Below, piece after piece: positions 8,830 to 18,885 of a stretch of DNA of 64,000 nucleotides; the stretch's first letter is position 1; every line of letters starts with the position of its first letter. A program made the translations under genes and the position numbers. Source of the DNA: Acidipila sp. (GTDB taxonomy: Bacteria; Acidobacteriota; Terriglobia; Acidiferrales; UBA7541); assembly GCA_010365215.1 (NCBI GenBank), contig JAAFGT010000001.1, positions 1 to 64,000 of the forward strand, written 5' to 3'. The notes beneath the pieces are model-generated. The model searched no databases, was not told the origin of the DNA, and worked only from the letters and a program-made list of their open reading frames with translations.

Positions 8830-11748
8830 TTAGAGAAGCGACTCGCGAACGGCAGCCACAAGCTTCTCGAGTCCGGTCTTTACGTCAGCGCCCAGATGGA
8901 CACGCAGTGCGCGGCGTTGCCGCTCGATCAGGACTTCGAAATCGCCTCGTGCCTGGGCAGCTTTGACCGCACCGAAAGTGTACTTCTGTCCGGGAACGGG
9001 GAGATCGACAGCGTCCTGGCAAGTGATCTGCAGAAAGACGCCGGTATTGGGGCCGCCCTTGTAGGCCTGGCCGGTGGAATGCAGAAAGCGCGGACCGAAG
9101 CCGACACATGTAGCGACGTGTTTCTTATCACGCACCAAGTGGCGCAGAGATTGCAGAAGAGAGGCGTGCAGATCATTCATCTCCACGTAAGCCAGTGCGG
9201 CAAAGTAGTCGCCGGGCGTCAGGCGGTTTAAATGGGCGCGCAGGTAACTGACAACAGACTTCTTTTCGCCGGAAGCCTGGTCCAGCGCTGCGGTATTGCG
9301 CGGGTCGGTAAATAGCTGCATGCCGTCTTCGACGTATATTGCCGTCTCGGGAGGCAACGCGCCGGATTGTTCGTACTCCGTGGTGAGCTTTTTTGTGGCC
9401 AGCTTGCTGGCCTCGACGTCGGGTTGGTTGAAGGCGTTGATGCCTAGTATCGAGCCGGCAACGGCGGTGGCGATTTCCCACCGGAAGAATTCCTGCCCGA
9501 GGTCATACACCTGAGCGACGTTAATGCGCGCCACCGGTTGGCCGGCTTTTTCGAGCGCGGCCACGGCGGAATCTTGTTTTACGTCGGGAGCGGATTCCAG
9601 GCGCAGGTAGGCGAACAGGCGATCCTGTCCATACACTTCAGCCGTGCCAATCTCTTCGCCATCGACGGGCACGAGTCCTTTGCCTTCCTTGCCGGTCGAC
9701 TCAGCCAAAAGCTGCTCGAGCCAACCGCCCAGGCTGGAGATTGCGGGCGACGCGATGATGGTAACTTTATCGCGGCCATTGCGTCCCAGCACGCCCAGCA
9801 CCGTTCCCAGTAATACGCCGGGATTCTCCTTCGCGTCTACGGTTGTAGCGCAGGCATGGACCATTTCGTCGGTGCGCTCCAGGAAGCGGGCGGCGTCCAC
9901 GCCGGCAATGGCAGCGGGAACCATGCCAAAGTCAGACAGGGCGGAATAGCGTCCGCCGATGCTGGGAAGGCCAAAAAAGATATTCCGGAAGCGATCGGCC
10001 TCGGCGGTTTGCTGCAGCTTCGAGCCGGGATCAGTGATGGCAATAAAATGTTTGCTCGCTTCCGCGGCACCGACGGTTTGTTTAGCTCGCTCAAAAAAAT
10101 ACTGTTTGAAAATATTGGGCTCGAGCGTGCTGCCGGACTTGCTGGACACAATGAATAGCGTCCTGGCCAGGTCAATCTTGCTTTCTATCGTACGAATCTG
10201 CGCGGGATCGGTGGAATCGAGCACCAGAAGCTGCGGAAAGCCTTCAGCCTTTCCAAAGGTACGCTGAATTACGTCCGGGCAGAGGCTTGAGCCGCCCATG
10301 CCCAGCAGGAGTGCATGCGTGAATCCTGATTTTCGCGCGTCGTCAGCAACTGTTTTCAGGTGATCCGAATGGGCGCGTTCATCTTCGGTGACCCCGAGCC
10401 AGCCCAGCCAGTTGTTCTCGTCGGTGCCGGTCCACAACGAAGCATCCCGCTCCCAGAGGCGGCGCACATTTCGTTTGGCCTGCCACTCCTCGAGCGAGGC
10501 CTGCACTTGGGAATTGAGATCGCCCGGCAAGCTGAAGGTTTGACGGCTGACCACCGGGGGAATCGCTGCCACGCCTCGCTGATCCACGGCGGACAGCAGT
10601 TTGGCGAACGCATCGGCAAATAATTTAACACCCTCATCCACCAGCCTGGCGGTGACGTCTTTCATGGAAATGCCGGCGCGCTGCAGAGATTCCATCGTGC
10701 GGGCCGCGCCCGCAGCATCTTCCTCGAGGCTGGCACGCACGCGGCCATGTTCGCGGAACGCGTCCAGGGTAGCCGGCGGAATCGTGTCCACCGTGTCGGG
10801 GCCAACCAGCTCTTCGACGTAGAGCACGTCGCGATATTGCGCATTTTTTGTGCCGGTGCTGGCCCACAGCAGCCGCTGGGTTTGCGCGCCCTGGGCGGCC
10901 AAAGCTTCCCAGGCGGGACCGCTAAAAATCGCCTTGTAACGCTGGTAGGCAAGTTTTGCACTGGCGATGGCGACTTTGCCGAGCAGGCTGGTAAGAAGCG
11001 TACGGTCCGCGTCGGTAACAACCGCTTTTAACTTTTCTGCGATGAGGCTATCCACCAGGGTGTCGATGCGGCTGACAAAAAAACTGGCGACGCTGGCCAC
11101 GCGGCGGAGGTCGCCGCCCTGTTTCGCGAGCGTGGTGAGTCCGGCGATGTAGGCTTGGGCAACGCGTTCATAGGACTCGAGAGAGAAAAGCAGCGTGACA
11201 TTGATATTGATGCCTTCGCTGATGAGCTGCTCGATAGCGGGAATGCCTTCCGGTGTGGCCGGCACTTTAATCATCACATTTTCGCGACTCACCGTCTTCC
11301 ACAGGCGCCGCGCTTCTTCCACCGTGCGGGTGGTGTCGTGAGCAAGATCCGGAGAAACTTCCAGGCTCACGTATCCGTCACGACGCGCCGTGGACTTGTA
11401 GACTGAGCTCAGGACGCCGGCAGCGTCCTGAATATCCTGCACCGCCAAGGATTCGAACATGTCCTTACTGGCCAGAGTTCTATTTTTCCGCAGGGCTTCC
11501 AGAGCCGCGGAATAATCCGTACTGCCGGTGATAGCCTTTTCGAATATGGCGGGATTCGAGGTGACTCCGCGCAGGCCGTCGTCGTCAATCAGGCGTTTCA
11601 GCTCCCCGCTCGAAATCAGCCTGCGCCGGATATAGTCGAGCCATACGGACTGGCCATAGTCGTTCAGTTTTCTCAGCGGGTTCGCGGTTTTGCCAGTTAC
11701 GTTCGCTGTATCTCCCGCGCCCGAATTCAACTTCGGCGACGTGCTCAT
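8830..11748 (-). CDS. tal-pgi: Bifunctional transaldolase / glucose-6-phosphate isomerase fusion
   Basis: A 972-residue fusion. Residues 1 to about 375 are transaldolase: [13 protein letters not shown] at 61-73 and the Schiff-base Lys161 in MIKVPAT, with [11 protein letters not shown] further on. Residues about 385-972 are glucose-6-phosphate isomerase: [13 protein letters not shown] near 495, [13 protein letters not shown] near 555 and the C-terminal catalytic region. It links the non-oxidative pentose phosphate branch to glycolysis in one polypeptide. The start ATG at 11748 overlaps the rpiB stop (ATGA), which suggests translational coupling. Such fusions are known from several bacterial groups including acidobacteria, so the fusion is real and not a sequencing artefact; both halves keep their key residues. 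Confidence 0.95.
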   Translation of the reverse strand: MSTSPKLNSGAGDTANVTGKTANPLRKLNDYGQSVWLDYIRRRLISSGELKRLIDDDGLRGVTSNPAIFEKAITGSTDYSAALEALRKNRTLASKDMFESLAVQDIQDAAGVLSSVYKSTARRDGYVSLEVSPDLAHDTTRTVEEARRLWKTVSRENVMIKVPATPEGIPAIEQLISEGININVTLLFSLESYERVAQAYIAGLTTLAKQGGDLRRVASVASFFVSRIDTLVDSLIAEKLKAVVTDADRTLLTSLLGKVAIASAKLAYQRYKAIFSGPAWEALAAQGAQTQRLLWASTGTKNAQYRDVLYVEELVGPDTVDTIPPATLDAFREHGRVRASLEEDAAGAARTMESLQRAGISMKDVTARLVDEGVKLFADAFAKLLSAVDQRGVAAIPPVVSRQTFSLPGDLNSQVQASLEEWQAKRNVRRLWERDASLWTGTDENNWLGWLGVTEDERAHSDHLKTVADDARKSGFTHALLLGMGGSSLCPDVIQRTFGKAEGFPQLLVLDSTDPAQIRTIESKIDLARTLFIVSSKSGSTLEPNIFKQYFFERAKQTVGAAEASKHFIAITDPGSKLQQTAEADRFRNIFFGLPSIGGRYSALSDFGMVPAAIAGVDAARFLERTDEMVHACATTVDAKENPGVLLGTVLGVLGRNGRDKVTIIASPAISSLGGWLEQLLAESTGKEGKGLVPVDGEEIGTAEVYGQDRLFAYLRLESAPDVKQDSAVAALEKAGQPVARINVAQVYDLGQEFFRWEIATAVAGSILGINAFNQPDVEASKLATKKLTTEYEQSGALPPETAIYVEDGMQLFTDPRNTAALDQASGEKKSVVSYLRAHLNRLTPGDYFAALAYVEMNDLHASLLQSLRHLVRDKKHVATCVGFGPRFLHSTGQAYKGGPNTGVFLQITCQDAVDLPVPGQKYTFGAVKAAQARGDFEVLIERQRRALRVHLGADVKTGLEKLVAAVRESLL

Positions 11749-12227
11749 GACTTGCGCTCCTTCCGCGGGTTCTCAATGGGGGCATAGCGCTGCTCAAGCG
11801 CCCGAATCTTGGCCACGCGGCGGAGGTGGCGCTCTTCTCCCGTGAATTCCGCGGCGAGGAAAGCACGGACCAGTTCGCGGGCCAGCTCGGAACCAATTAC
11901 GCGGGCTCCCAGCACCAGGACGTTCACATCGTCGTGTTCCACGCCTTGATGCGCCGAGTAGGTGTCGTGGCAAAGCCCGGCGCGAATCCCGGGAAGTTTA
12001 TTGGCCGCCACGGAGGCGCCTACTCCGCTGCCGCAAATCAGCACGCCGCGGCGGGCTTTCCCCTCGAGGATGCAGAAGCCGAGCGCGTCGGCAAAATCGG
12101 GATAATCGACCGGGGCGGTGCTGTTGGTGCCCACGTCGATGACCGAGTGGCCCAGCTCTTCGAGAAAGGGGATTAAAGATCGCTTTAAATCGAATCCGGC
12201 ATGATCGCAGCCTGTGACCACTCGCAC
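11745..12227 (-). CDS. rpiB: Ribose-5-phosphate isomerase B
   Basis: Interconverts ribose 5-phosphate and ribulose 5-phosphate. I start it at GTG 12227, because GGAGG lies just upstream at about 12,235-12,239 and the family begins right there ([14 protein letters not shown]); the longer open frame upstream is intergenic. The 160-residue protein has DYPDFAD, the catalytic Cys motif [15 protein letters not shown] and [19 protein letters not shown], all standard in RpiB/LacAB proteins. It is the first gene of the pentose phosphate operon and its stop overlaps the tal-pgi start by four bases. Confidence 0.93.
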   Translation of the reverse strand: MRVVTGCDHAGFDLKRSLIPFLEELGHSVIDVGTNSTAPVDYPDFADALGFCILEGKARRGVLICGSGVGASVAANKLPGIRAGLCHDTYSAHQGVEHDDVNVLVLGARVIGSELARELVRAFLAAEFTGEERHLRRVAKIRALEQRYAPIENPRKERKS

Positions 12228-12293
12228 CAGTTTACCTCCACTGCGTCGAAGACATTTGTGTGATGCCTTGTCCGGGCACACCGGCAATTTGCC

Positions 12294-12299
12294 AGTATA
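12294..12299 (-). promoter_or_regulatory. Possible -10 box of the pentose phosphate operon
   Basis: TATACT on the minus strand, 66 bases before the rpiB start, in the 248-bp gap that must hold the operon promoter. No good -35 box is found at 16-18 bases, so this is weak. Confidence 0.25.
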
Positions 12300-12475
12300 C
12301 CGCGACGGCGGCTTATTCTGGGCGTGCAAGGACGAAGCGGGAATTGCGAAAGGAATTGACCGCGAGTTGCCCTGCAACCCGGCGTTCGGCGAAACACCGC
12401 GGGGGGGCGGACGCGGGTGTAACTTCAAAACCCTTTTGGGGACGCGAGATGCCCGCCCTCAGGCTCAGCCATTGG

Positions 12476-13786
12476 TTACTTGAATTCGTTCTTTACTACC
12501 TGGCCGCCTTTCATGACGAACTTTACGCGCCCGAGCTCGGTGACGTCGGCCAAAGGATCGCCCGCAACGGCGACAATATCCGCAAACTTGCCTTTTTCGA
12601 TGGAACCGATGCGATCCTGCCAGCCCATCATTTCGGCATTTACGGAGGTGGCGGAGCGCAAAGCCTGCAGGGGAGTCATGCCATCCTTGACCATGTATTC
12701 GAATTCCTTCGTCTGTGTCCCGTGCGGGAACGGCCCCACGCCGGTTCCGAAGCCAATCTTCAACCCGCGCGAGATTGCGCGCCGGAAGCTTTCGTCGCGC
12801 ATGACCGCCAGGCTGTTTTTGCCCCCCGTGGCTTTGCGATCGGGCACGGTATAGAAAGCCAGGTGGTAGTGGTAAATCGTGGGAACCATGTAGATGCCTT
12901 TTTCAATCATCTTCTGCAAAGTGGCGTCGGGCAGCTCGATAGCGTGCTCGATGGTGTCTACGCCGGCTTCGACGCAGCGCGTGAGACCTTCGCCGCCGAA
13001 AGCGTGGCAGGAAACTTTGAGCCGGCGCGCGTGAGCTTCTTCGACGATGGCTTTGATCGTTTCGAGACTCAGAAGCGGAGTGTCAGAAAAATGGCCGTCC
13101 TGATCGAAGTGATATCTGCTTGCAGTCGCGCGAATCTTGATGACGTTGGCGCCGAAATGAAACTGCTCCCTGACCGCGCGGCGCGCTTCCTCAGGGGTAT
13201 CCACAGGCTGGTAGTCGGCAGGGAGCGTCAATTCGGGCGAGCCGCGCATGGCTTCGTCGGTGGAGGCGATGCCTCTGGTGGCTACCTGCATTCGCGGCCC
13301 CACGATCAGGCCCTCGTTGACGGCATTGCGCAGGTCGACGTCGGCGTACATGTTCCCGTGATTGCCCAGGTCGCGCAGCGTGGTGAAGCCCGCCAGAAGG
13401 TCGGCGCGGATATTGGCTGCGGCCACGAGCGTGCGGTACTCGCGTGTGGTGCGGGAAAATTCATCGCTGTGCGGGGTGATGAATTCCAGGGTGTCCTGCC
13501 CGGCGACGAAGATGTGAGTGTGGGCATCGATCAATCCCGGCAGCACGGTGGCCTGACTGAGGTCAATCACCTGCGCGCCGGAAGGAATCTGCACGCTATC
13601 GGCGGAGCCAGTTTGGGTGATGCGTTCGCCCTCGATGAGCACAACCTGCTTGGTGAGCAGATGATCCAGCTTTGGATCGAAAAGTTTTCCCGCGCGGATA
13701 GCGGTCACTTGGGGCGTCTGCGCGGGCAGATTGGGCGAGTAGACCAGGACGAAGAGCAAGATCCCGAGTAGAGAACGGCGGCTCAT
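12476..13786 (-). CDS. Exported metal-dependent amidohydrolase (imidazolonepropionase-like)
   Basis: A 436-residue member of the amidohydrolase superfamily. The N-terminus is a signal peptide (SRRSLLGILLFVLVYSPNLPAQ), so the enzyme probably works outside the cytoplasm. The metal site starts with GLIDAHTHIF near residue 78, followed by the Lys of NVIKIRATA near 215, CHAFGGEG near 260 and IEHAIEL near 278, and ends with the PLQALRSATSVNAEMMGW and GSIEKGKFADIVAVAGDPL stretch typical of the family. Substrates in this group include dipeptides such as Xaa-Pro and many amides; none can be assigned. It reads leftward and ends 248 bp before rpiB, with no clear link to the sugar operon. Confidence 0.85.
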   Translation of the reverse strand: MSRRSLLGILLFVLVYSPNLPAQTPQVTAIRAGKLFDPKLDHLLTKQVVLIEGERITQTGSADSVQIPSGAQVIDLSQATVLPGLIDAHTHIFVAGQDTLEFITPHSDEFSRTTREYRTLVAAANIRADLLAGFTTLRDLGNHGNMYADVDLRNAVNEGLIVGPRMQVATRGIASTDEAMRGSPELTLPADYQPVDTPEEARRAVREQFHFGANVIKIRATASRYHFDQDGHFSDTPLLSLETIKAIVEEAHARRLKVSCHAFGGEGLTRCVEAGVDTIEHAIELPDATLQKMIEKGIYMVPTIYHYHLAFYTVPDRKATGGKNSLAVMRDESFRRAISRGLKIGFGTGVGPFPHGTQTKEFEYMVKDGMTPLQALRSATSVNAEMMGWQDRIGSIEKGKFADIVAVAGDPLADVTELGRVKFVMKGGQVVKNEFK

Positions 13787-14021
13787 GCTAAATCCTCCGG
13801 GCAGATCAGACTTCCATTATTGAACTTCGTAATCGTCGTCCACGAAACGCCGTACGTGAATCAATGACTGGTGGGTACGGTCCAGCCGAGCTTAATGGAG
13901 AAGGATGGGCGGGACGTGAAGCCAAGATTAAAATACGTTCAACGTGGCAGCGAGTTCAAGTTGCTGGAAAAGGCGTGCCGCGCGAGAAGCGACACGCCCC
14001 CCAGTTGTTACAGGTCTTTCG

Positions 14022-17000
14022 TCAGAAGATAATTTTCAGCGCGAACTGGATCTGCCGCTCGGGAATGCTGGTCTTCTTCAACCTGCCTACGTTGGAGTTT
14101 AGCGATCCGTCTCCGTTGAAGATGTCCGTGCTGTCGGGAGTGATAGGGGAAGCAAACATGGGGTGATTCAGTATGTTGAAAACCTCGGCACGGAACTGCA
14201 CATTGAATTTCTCAGAAATCTTCCTGATGTAATTGTTCTTGAACACGGAGAAGTCCAGGTTTTTTACGCCCGGCGAGATCAATATGTTGCGCCCGGCGTT
14301 ACCACGGAGGTTGAAGCATCGCAGATCGCCTGGAGGGAGCGGGCCCCCGAAACTCGGAGGCGCGGGATCGCAATTCGCAGCAAAAAAGCCGGCGTCAGGC
14401 GCCAGCGGTACCTGGAAGCAGGAAGTCTTGATGTAGTTGTTGACGTTGCCGGGATTGGTCAGCGTCTTGCATCCGGGGGCGCCGGTAAGTTGAGGGAAGT
14501 CCCAATCGTCGCTGCTGAGTGTGCCGAGGGGGTCCGCACCGGTACCCCAACTGGCGGTGAACGGCGTGCCGTCGGCAGCGGTGAAGATCAGACCCAATTG
14601 CCATCCATTCAACACGAAGGAGAGCGGACCGGAAACGGATTTAGCGTAGGGAAGTTCCCAGGTTCCATTTAGGACCAAGGTACGCGCAACGTTAAAATCC
14701 GACAGCGCACGGCTCAATTTCGGGTCGAAATAATGCAGGCTGGCTATGGAATTCGCGAATGCATCGCCAGCGACCGTGGCCGAACTAGTGTCAATGCTCT
14801 TGCCCCAGGTGTAAACGCCTTGCACCTGAAAGCCGTGGCTCATGCGCTTGGACAACTGTAGCTCCAAGGCATCGTAATAGGAGCGTCCTTCATAGAACAT
14901 TCCGCGAACGGAGCCGAAGTTCTCATTGATGCGCGAGGGGGGATTCCCTGCGTTAGGGCCTGTAATTTCGTTTCCGTCGACGTCCACCTGTGGCCAGAGG
15001 TACCCGGCAGAAGTCAGCCTCGGGAGCACTAGGTCAGCATCGTCAACGCGGAAGGGTTGATGCACGCCGCGTGAGCCTACATAGGCGACCATGGCCGTGA
15101 GGTTCGTCATGAGTTGGTACTGCACGTTGAGATTCCACTGCATGACGTAATTGCGCTTGGGGTGCGGCTCGATAAATGTTTGGCGCAATTTATTTGCGGG
15201 GAGTGTGGCCGGGAGCCCGTCAAAAAAAGCGTTTGGCCTGGTGAAGCTTGATCTGCCAATCACGGTATACCCAAAGAAGGGAGTCGCCAGGGTGGTCAGG
15301 AGAGGGAACTGATAAGGCAGCGGCAAAACATCGAACAGACCAAAGCCGCCGCGGACAGCCATTTTTCCGTTGCGGAAGGGGTCCCAGGCAAAGCCGATGC
15401 GAGGCTCAAAATTCTTCAGTGTGGGGTTGTCGAAAAATGGGCTGCCGAGGTGAGGCGCGGCGTCAGTAATATTCCTTAGGTTGGCGAGTTTGCCGTGGAT
15501 TTCGGTCGGCACGGTGACCATTTCGTACCGCAAACCCAGGTTCAGGGTCACATTCGATTTCCAGCGCCAGTCGTCCTGCACATAGAGGCCCGCTAGGGTC
15601 TGGCGGAGATCGCGTGGGGACACGGTGCTGGGGATGCCCCCCTGGAACCGCTTGGGATTATTCGTCAGGAAATCCTGCAAACTGTTGAACTGCCAAATCC
15701 CGGCTGGATCGGATTTAGCGATTACCTGAAGCTGCATGCGCTCAGCCGCAACGCCGAACTTAATGGAATGAGCGCCTCTGCTCCAGAAGGCATCGTCGTA
15801 TCCCGCGAAGGTGTTCCAGTGGTAGATATAAGTTGGGAGCGCACCCACCCCGCCGGGCATGGGATCAAGTCCGGCGATGGATACAAAGCTCGCATGCTGG
15901 CCGGCAAAATTGGGGCCAGCCGCCAGAGAGGTATCGCCTGCCACCGGATTAATTGCCGACAAGCCCTGGTTGTTGTTGACGGCTTGATGGTTGTAGCCAA
16001 AGCGGACAGAATTTAGGAAGCTGGGAGTGAATCCGTGCGTCTCTTCTACTGCGACAATCTGCCTTGAAGTCACCGAAGTGAGCAAAGAATTGTTAAAACT
16101 GTCAGGAGAGGTGTAGGGCGCCTTGTCGTAGATGTAGGTGCCGAAGACGCTATCCTTGTCGGAGAATTTGTGGTCGATGCGGGTGGTCAAGAAGTTCTCG
16201 GTGACCGCTCGTTTAGCGGTAAAAGTGAACTGCGCCACATCGCCGTTGCCGATCACGTTGGTGGACGTCGGGAACAGCGGGAGATACTTTTGAACGTTGG
16301 AATCCACCATAACGGTAATTGGCAGGCCGGTGGTGCTGTCATGGATCATTCCCATTCGAGCCGCGTTCGAAGGCACGTTATCGAGTACCGGAATGCCCTT
16401 GGTCTGCCGGAGACCTTCGTAGTTGGCAAAGAAAAATGTGCGGTTCTTCAGAATGGGACCACCGAGTGAAGCTCCAAACTGGTTCTGCCGGAATGGCGCT
16501 TTGGGCAGGGCGGGATCTTCGAAGAAATTTCTTGCATCCAGCGCGCTATTGCGCAGGAACTCGTAAGCGCTGCCGTGAAAGCCATTGGTTCCCGAACGGG
16601 TGATGGCGTTGACCACGCCTCCCGAAGTCTTGCCGTATTCGGCCGAGTAGTTGCTGGTGAGGACGGAGAATTCCTGAATGGCATCCACGCCCATGTTTCC
16701 GCCCAGCACGCTGCCAGGTCCTCCGTTAGCGTAGTCGTTGACGCTGACGCCATCGATGCGATAGTTGTTTTGCTGCGGGCGGGCGCCGGAGATGGTCAAC
16801 TGCTGTCCGAAACCGCGATTGCCTCGATCGGCGCCTACGGCAAAGTCGGGCTGAGTATGAATGGCGTCGACGCCGGGCTGCAGGGTGGCCAAATCCGTCC
16901 AACTGCGGCCATTAAGCGGCAGTTCGCGGACGGTGGTGGAGTTGACGGTGGCGCTGATGTCCGAGCTGGTCACTTGGATGGCCGGGGCTTCCGTGTTCAC

Positions 17001-17384
17001 CTGGACGGTTTCGGAGACGTTGCCGACCTGCATGGAGAAATTCAAGGTCTGCTCGGTACCGACATTCAAAAGGACGCCAGGCCGCACTTCGGTGTTAAAT
17101 CCCGTGGCGGAAACGGTAACTTCATAGGTGCCCGGCTGGAGATTCGGCGCCGTGTAATAACCATCGGCGTTGGTGGGAAGCTCGCGAGTGATCCCCGTCG
17201 CAGAGTGCTTAATGGCCACCTGGGCCTTGGGGATTACCGCACCGCTTTTATCGCTGACCGTGCCCGAGAGCGCGGCGCCGGCAACTTGCGCGCTGACGTA
17301 AGCGGGCAACAGTAGCGCACAGAGCAATACGCTGAAAATGGCAAAGCAGGCAAACCAATGCTTAGAGCGTAATTCCGACCGCAT
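14022..17384 (-). CDS. TonB-dependent receptor, Oar-like
   Basis: Outer-membrane receptor of 1120 residues. The ATG at 17384 follows a strong GGGGAGG site and opens a signal peptide (SELRSKHWFACFAIFSVLL...YVSAQ). Then come the carboxypeptidase-regulatory-like domain (GTVSDKSGAVIPKAQVAI, about 35-120), a plug with ELPLNGRSWTDLATLQPG and NNYRIDGVSVNDYANGGPG, and a barrel ending in LKIIF. It lies 76 bp downstream of a histidine kinase gene on the same strand, so the order regulator-kinase-receptor may be one transcript and the receptor may be controlled by that two-component system. The ligand is unknown. Confidence 0.9.
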   Translation of the reverse strand: MRSELRSKHWFACFAIFSVLLCALLLPAYVSAQVAGAALSGTVSDKSGAVIPKAQVAIKHSATGITRELPTNADGYYTAPNLQPGTYEVTVSATGFNTEVRPGVLLNVGTEQTLNFSMQVGNVSETVQVNTEAPAIQVTSSDISATVNSTTVRELPLNGRSWTDLATLQPGVDAIHTQPDFAVGADRGNRGFGQQLTISGARPQQNNYRIDGVSVNDYANGGPGSVLGGNMGVDAIQEFSVLTSNYSAEYGKTSGGVVNAITRSGTNGFHGSAYEFLRNSALDARNFFEDPALPKAPFRQNQFGASLGGPILKNRTFFFANYEGLRQTKGIPVLDNVPSNAARMGMIHDSTTGLPITVMVDSNVQKYLPLFPTSTNVIGNGDVAQFTFTAKRAVTENFLTTRIDHKFSDKDSVFGTYIYDKAPYTSPDSFNNSLLTSVTSRQIVAVEETHGFTPSFLNSVRFGYNHQAVNNNQGLSAINPVAGDTSLAAGPNFAGQHASFVSIAGLDPMPGGVGALPTYIYHWNTFAGYDDAFWSRGAHSIKFGVAAERMQLQVIAKSDPAGIWQFNSLQDFLTNNPKRFQGGIPSTVSPRDLRQTLAGLYVQDDWRWKSNVTLNLGLRYEMVTVPTEIHGKLANLRNITDAAPHLGSPFFDNPTLKNFEPRIGFAWDPFRNGKMAVRGGFGLFDVLPLPYQFPLLTTLATPFFGYTVIGRSSFTRPNAFFDGLPATLPANKLRQTFIEPHPKRNYVMQWNLNVQYQLMTNLTAMVAYVGSRGVHQPFRVDDADLVLPRLTSAGYLWPQVDVDGNEITGPNAGNPPSRINENFGSVRGMFYEGRSYYDALELQLSKRMSHGFQVQGVYTWGKSIDTSSATVAGDAFANSIASLHYFDPKLSRALSDFNVARTLVLNGTWELPYAKSVSGPLSFVLNGWQLGLIFTAADGTPFTASWGTGADPLGTLSSDDWDFPQLTGAPGCKTLTNPGNVNNYIKTSCFQVPLAPDAGFFAANCDPAPPSFGGPLPPGDLRCFNLRGNAGRNILISPGVKNLDFSVFKNNYIRKISEKFNVQFRAEVFNILNHPMFASPITPDSTDIFNGDGSLNSNVGRLKKTSIPERQIQFALKIIF

Positions 17385-17460
17385 CAAACACCTCCCCGGT
17401 GTTGCTGCCGACGTTAGTCCCCTATCCGGCCCAAAAGATTGAACCAAGATTAATAGTTAT

Positions 17461-18885
17461 TTATGCGCTGTGCAAGCCACCAGAGCCGTTTCCCACGGGC
17501 TGTACCAGCGGAAGAGTTACCGTGAAGGTAGAGCCGCGGCCCGGAGCGCTCTGGCACTGGATGGAACCACCCTGCGACCGGGCAATGGCCTGCGCGATGG
17601 CCAGGCCAAGACCGCCACTCTGCGCTTCCCCCGCTTCCGGCTGGAGCACGCGATAGAACCGCTCAAAGATGCGCGACTGATGCTCGCTGGAAATCCCGCG
17701 ACCCTGGTCCTGGAACAGCGTTTTGACGACGCCGTTCTCCCTCATCATATCCACTCGCACACGGGTATGCGGAGGAGAATATTTCACAGCGTTTTCCAAA
17801 AAGATAAGAAAGAGCTGGCGGAGCAGGGTTTCATCGCCCCAGTAATCGACCTCGTCCTTGAGCGCGCGATCAATGGCGATGTCCTTGGCGCGCGCGCGCG
17901 GGGCCACCAGGACGCAGGCTTCTTCGACCACTTCGTTCAAGTAAACAGGCTCCTTGGTGATGCGCAATTGTCCGGCATCCGCCATGGAGAGGGTGAAGAG
18001 ACCTTCAATAATCAGCGTCAGCTTCTTCAGTTCGCCATCCATGATGCGCAGGGTTTTTTGGTATTCATCCACGCTGCGCGGGGCGGACAGCACCAACTCG
18101 GTCTCACCTTGCAGCACGGAGAGTGGAGTGCGAAGTTCGTGGGAAGCATCGGAGACGAATTGACGCATCTGGCGCAGAGCAGAATCGATTTGGGCAAACA
18201 GACGATTGAAAGTCTCCGCCAGGCGGCCGAGCTCATCCTGCGGGTGAGCCACCAGCAGGGGCGTCCAGAATTCCGGTTGGCCGGACTTTGTGGCGCGCTC
18301 GGACATTTGCGCCGCGTGAAGGGTAAGTGCGGAAACGGGCGCGAGGCTCCGGCCGGTGTACCATGCGGAGATCGCCGCGGTGACTAACAGGCTGAGAGGC
18401 AGCAGAAAAAGAATAATCCTGCCAAAACTTTCCAGCACGGCGTTGGTGCCGGCGGTGGGAATAGCGACGGCCTGCACGAACGTTTGATCGCCTCTCTGGA
18501 AGGGAATCAGGCCCAGGCGCAGCCGGCCGCGCGATGGGTCTTGAATGGTCCGGAAGGTCGCTTTCGATAGGTCCCAGCCCTGCGTGCGGAATTCAAGCGG
18601 GCGATTCTGGAGGTTAATCGATTGCTGCAGGACGTTGCCTGACGAATCAAGCAGCTCAAAATATCTATCGGGAAGATCGAGTTTATTGACGTCTTGCTCT
18701 ACATCATTTCTCATGAGATCCGCTACCAGCGGTTTTGACGTCTCCAGAAGCTGGCGATCCAATTGAACGCGGACTTCGCCTTTGAGAAGGAGATAAAAGC
18801 CCAGGTACGAGCAGGCCAGCAAGACACCGACCACGGCGGAGAACAGCACCATCATGCGAAAACGAAGAGAGCGCGGCCGCTTCAT
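17461..18885 (-). CDS. Membrane sensor histidine kinase
   Basis: A 474-residue kinase. Membrane segments are at about residues 11-34 and 156-176, enclosing a periplasmic sensor region of about 120 residues with no motif I know. A HAMP linker (about 177-235) leads to HisKA with FVSDASHELRTPLS and the phospho-accepting His249, then a HATPase domain with N box (LENAVKYSPP) and G boxes (DQGRGIS, GGLGLAIAQAIA). The overall layout is that of CusS/BaeS-type partners of OmpR regulators. Its start overlaps the end of the response regulator gene by four bases, and a TonB-dependent receptor gene follows after 76 bp. The stimulus is unknown. Confidence 0.93.
   Translation of the reverse strand: MKRPRSLRFRMMVLFSAVVGVLLACSYLGFYLLLKGEVRVQLDRQLLETSKPLVADLMRNDVEQDVNKLDLPDRYFELLDSSGNVLQQSINLQNRPLEFRTQGWDLSKATFRTIQDPSRGRLRLGLIPFQRGDQTFVQAVAIPTAGTNAVLESFGRIILFLLPLSLLVTAAISAWYTGRSLAPVSALTLHAAQMSERATKSGQPEFWTPLLVAHPQDELGRLAETFNRLFAQIDSALRQMRQFVSDASHELRTPLSVLQGETELVLSAPRSVDEYQKTLRIMDGELKKLTLIIEGLFTLSMADAGQLRITKEPVYLNEVVEEACVLVAPRARAKDIAIDRALKDEVDYWGDETLLRQLFLIFLENAVKYSPPHTRVRVDMMRENGVVKTLFQDQGRGISSEHQSRIFERFYRVLQPEAGEAQSGGLGLAIAQAIARSQGGSIQCQSAPGRGSTFTVTLPLVQPVGNGSGGLHSA

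Noticed and set aside
8089-9231. Long plus-strand frame over gnd and tal-pgi
   Set aside because: Shadow of two well-supported minus-strand enzymes; no domain of its own.
12260-13771. 503-codon plus-strand frame opposite the amidohydrolase gene
   Set aside because: The minus strand encodes a full amidohydrolase with signal peptide and metal motifs; the antisense frame has none.
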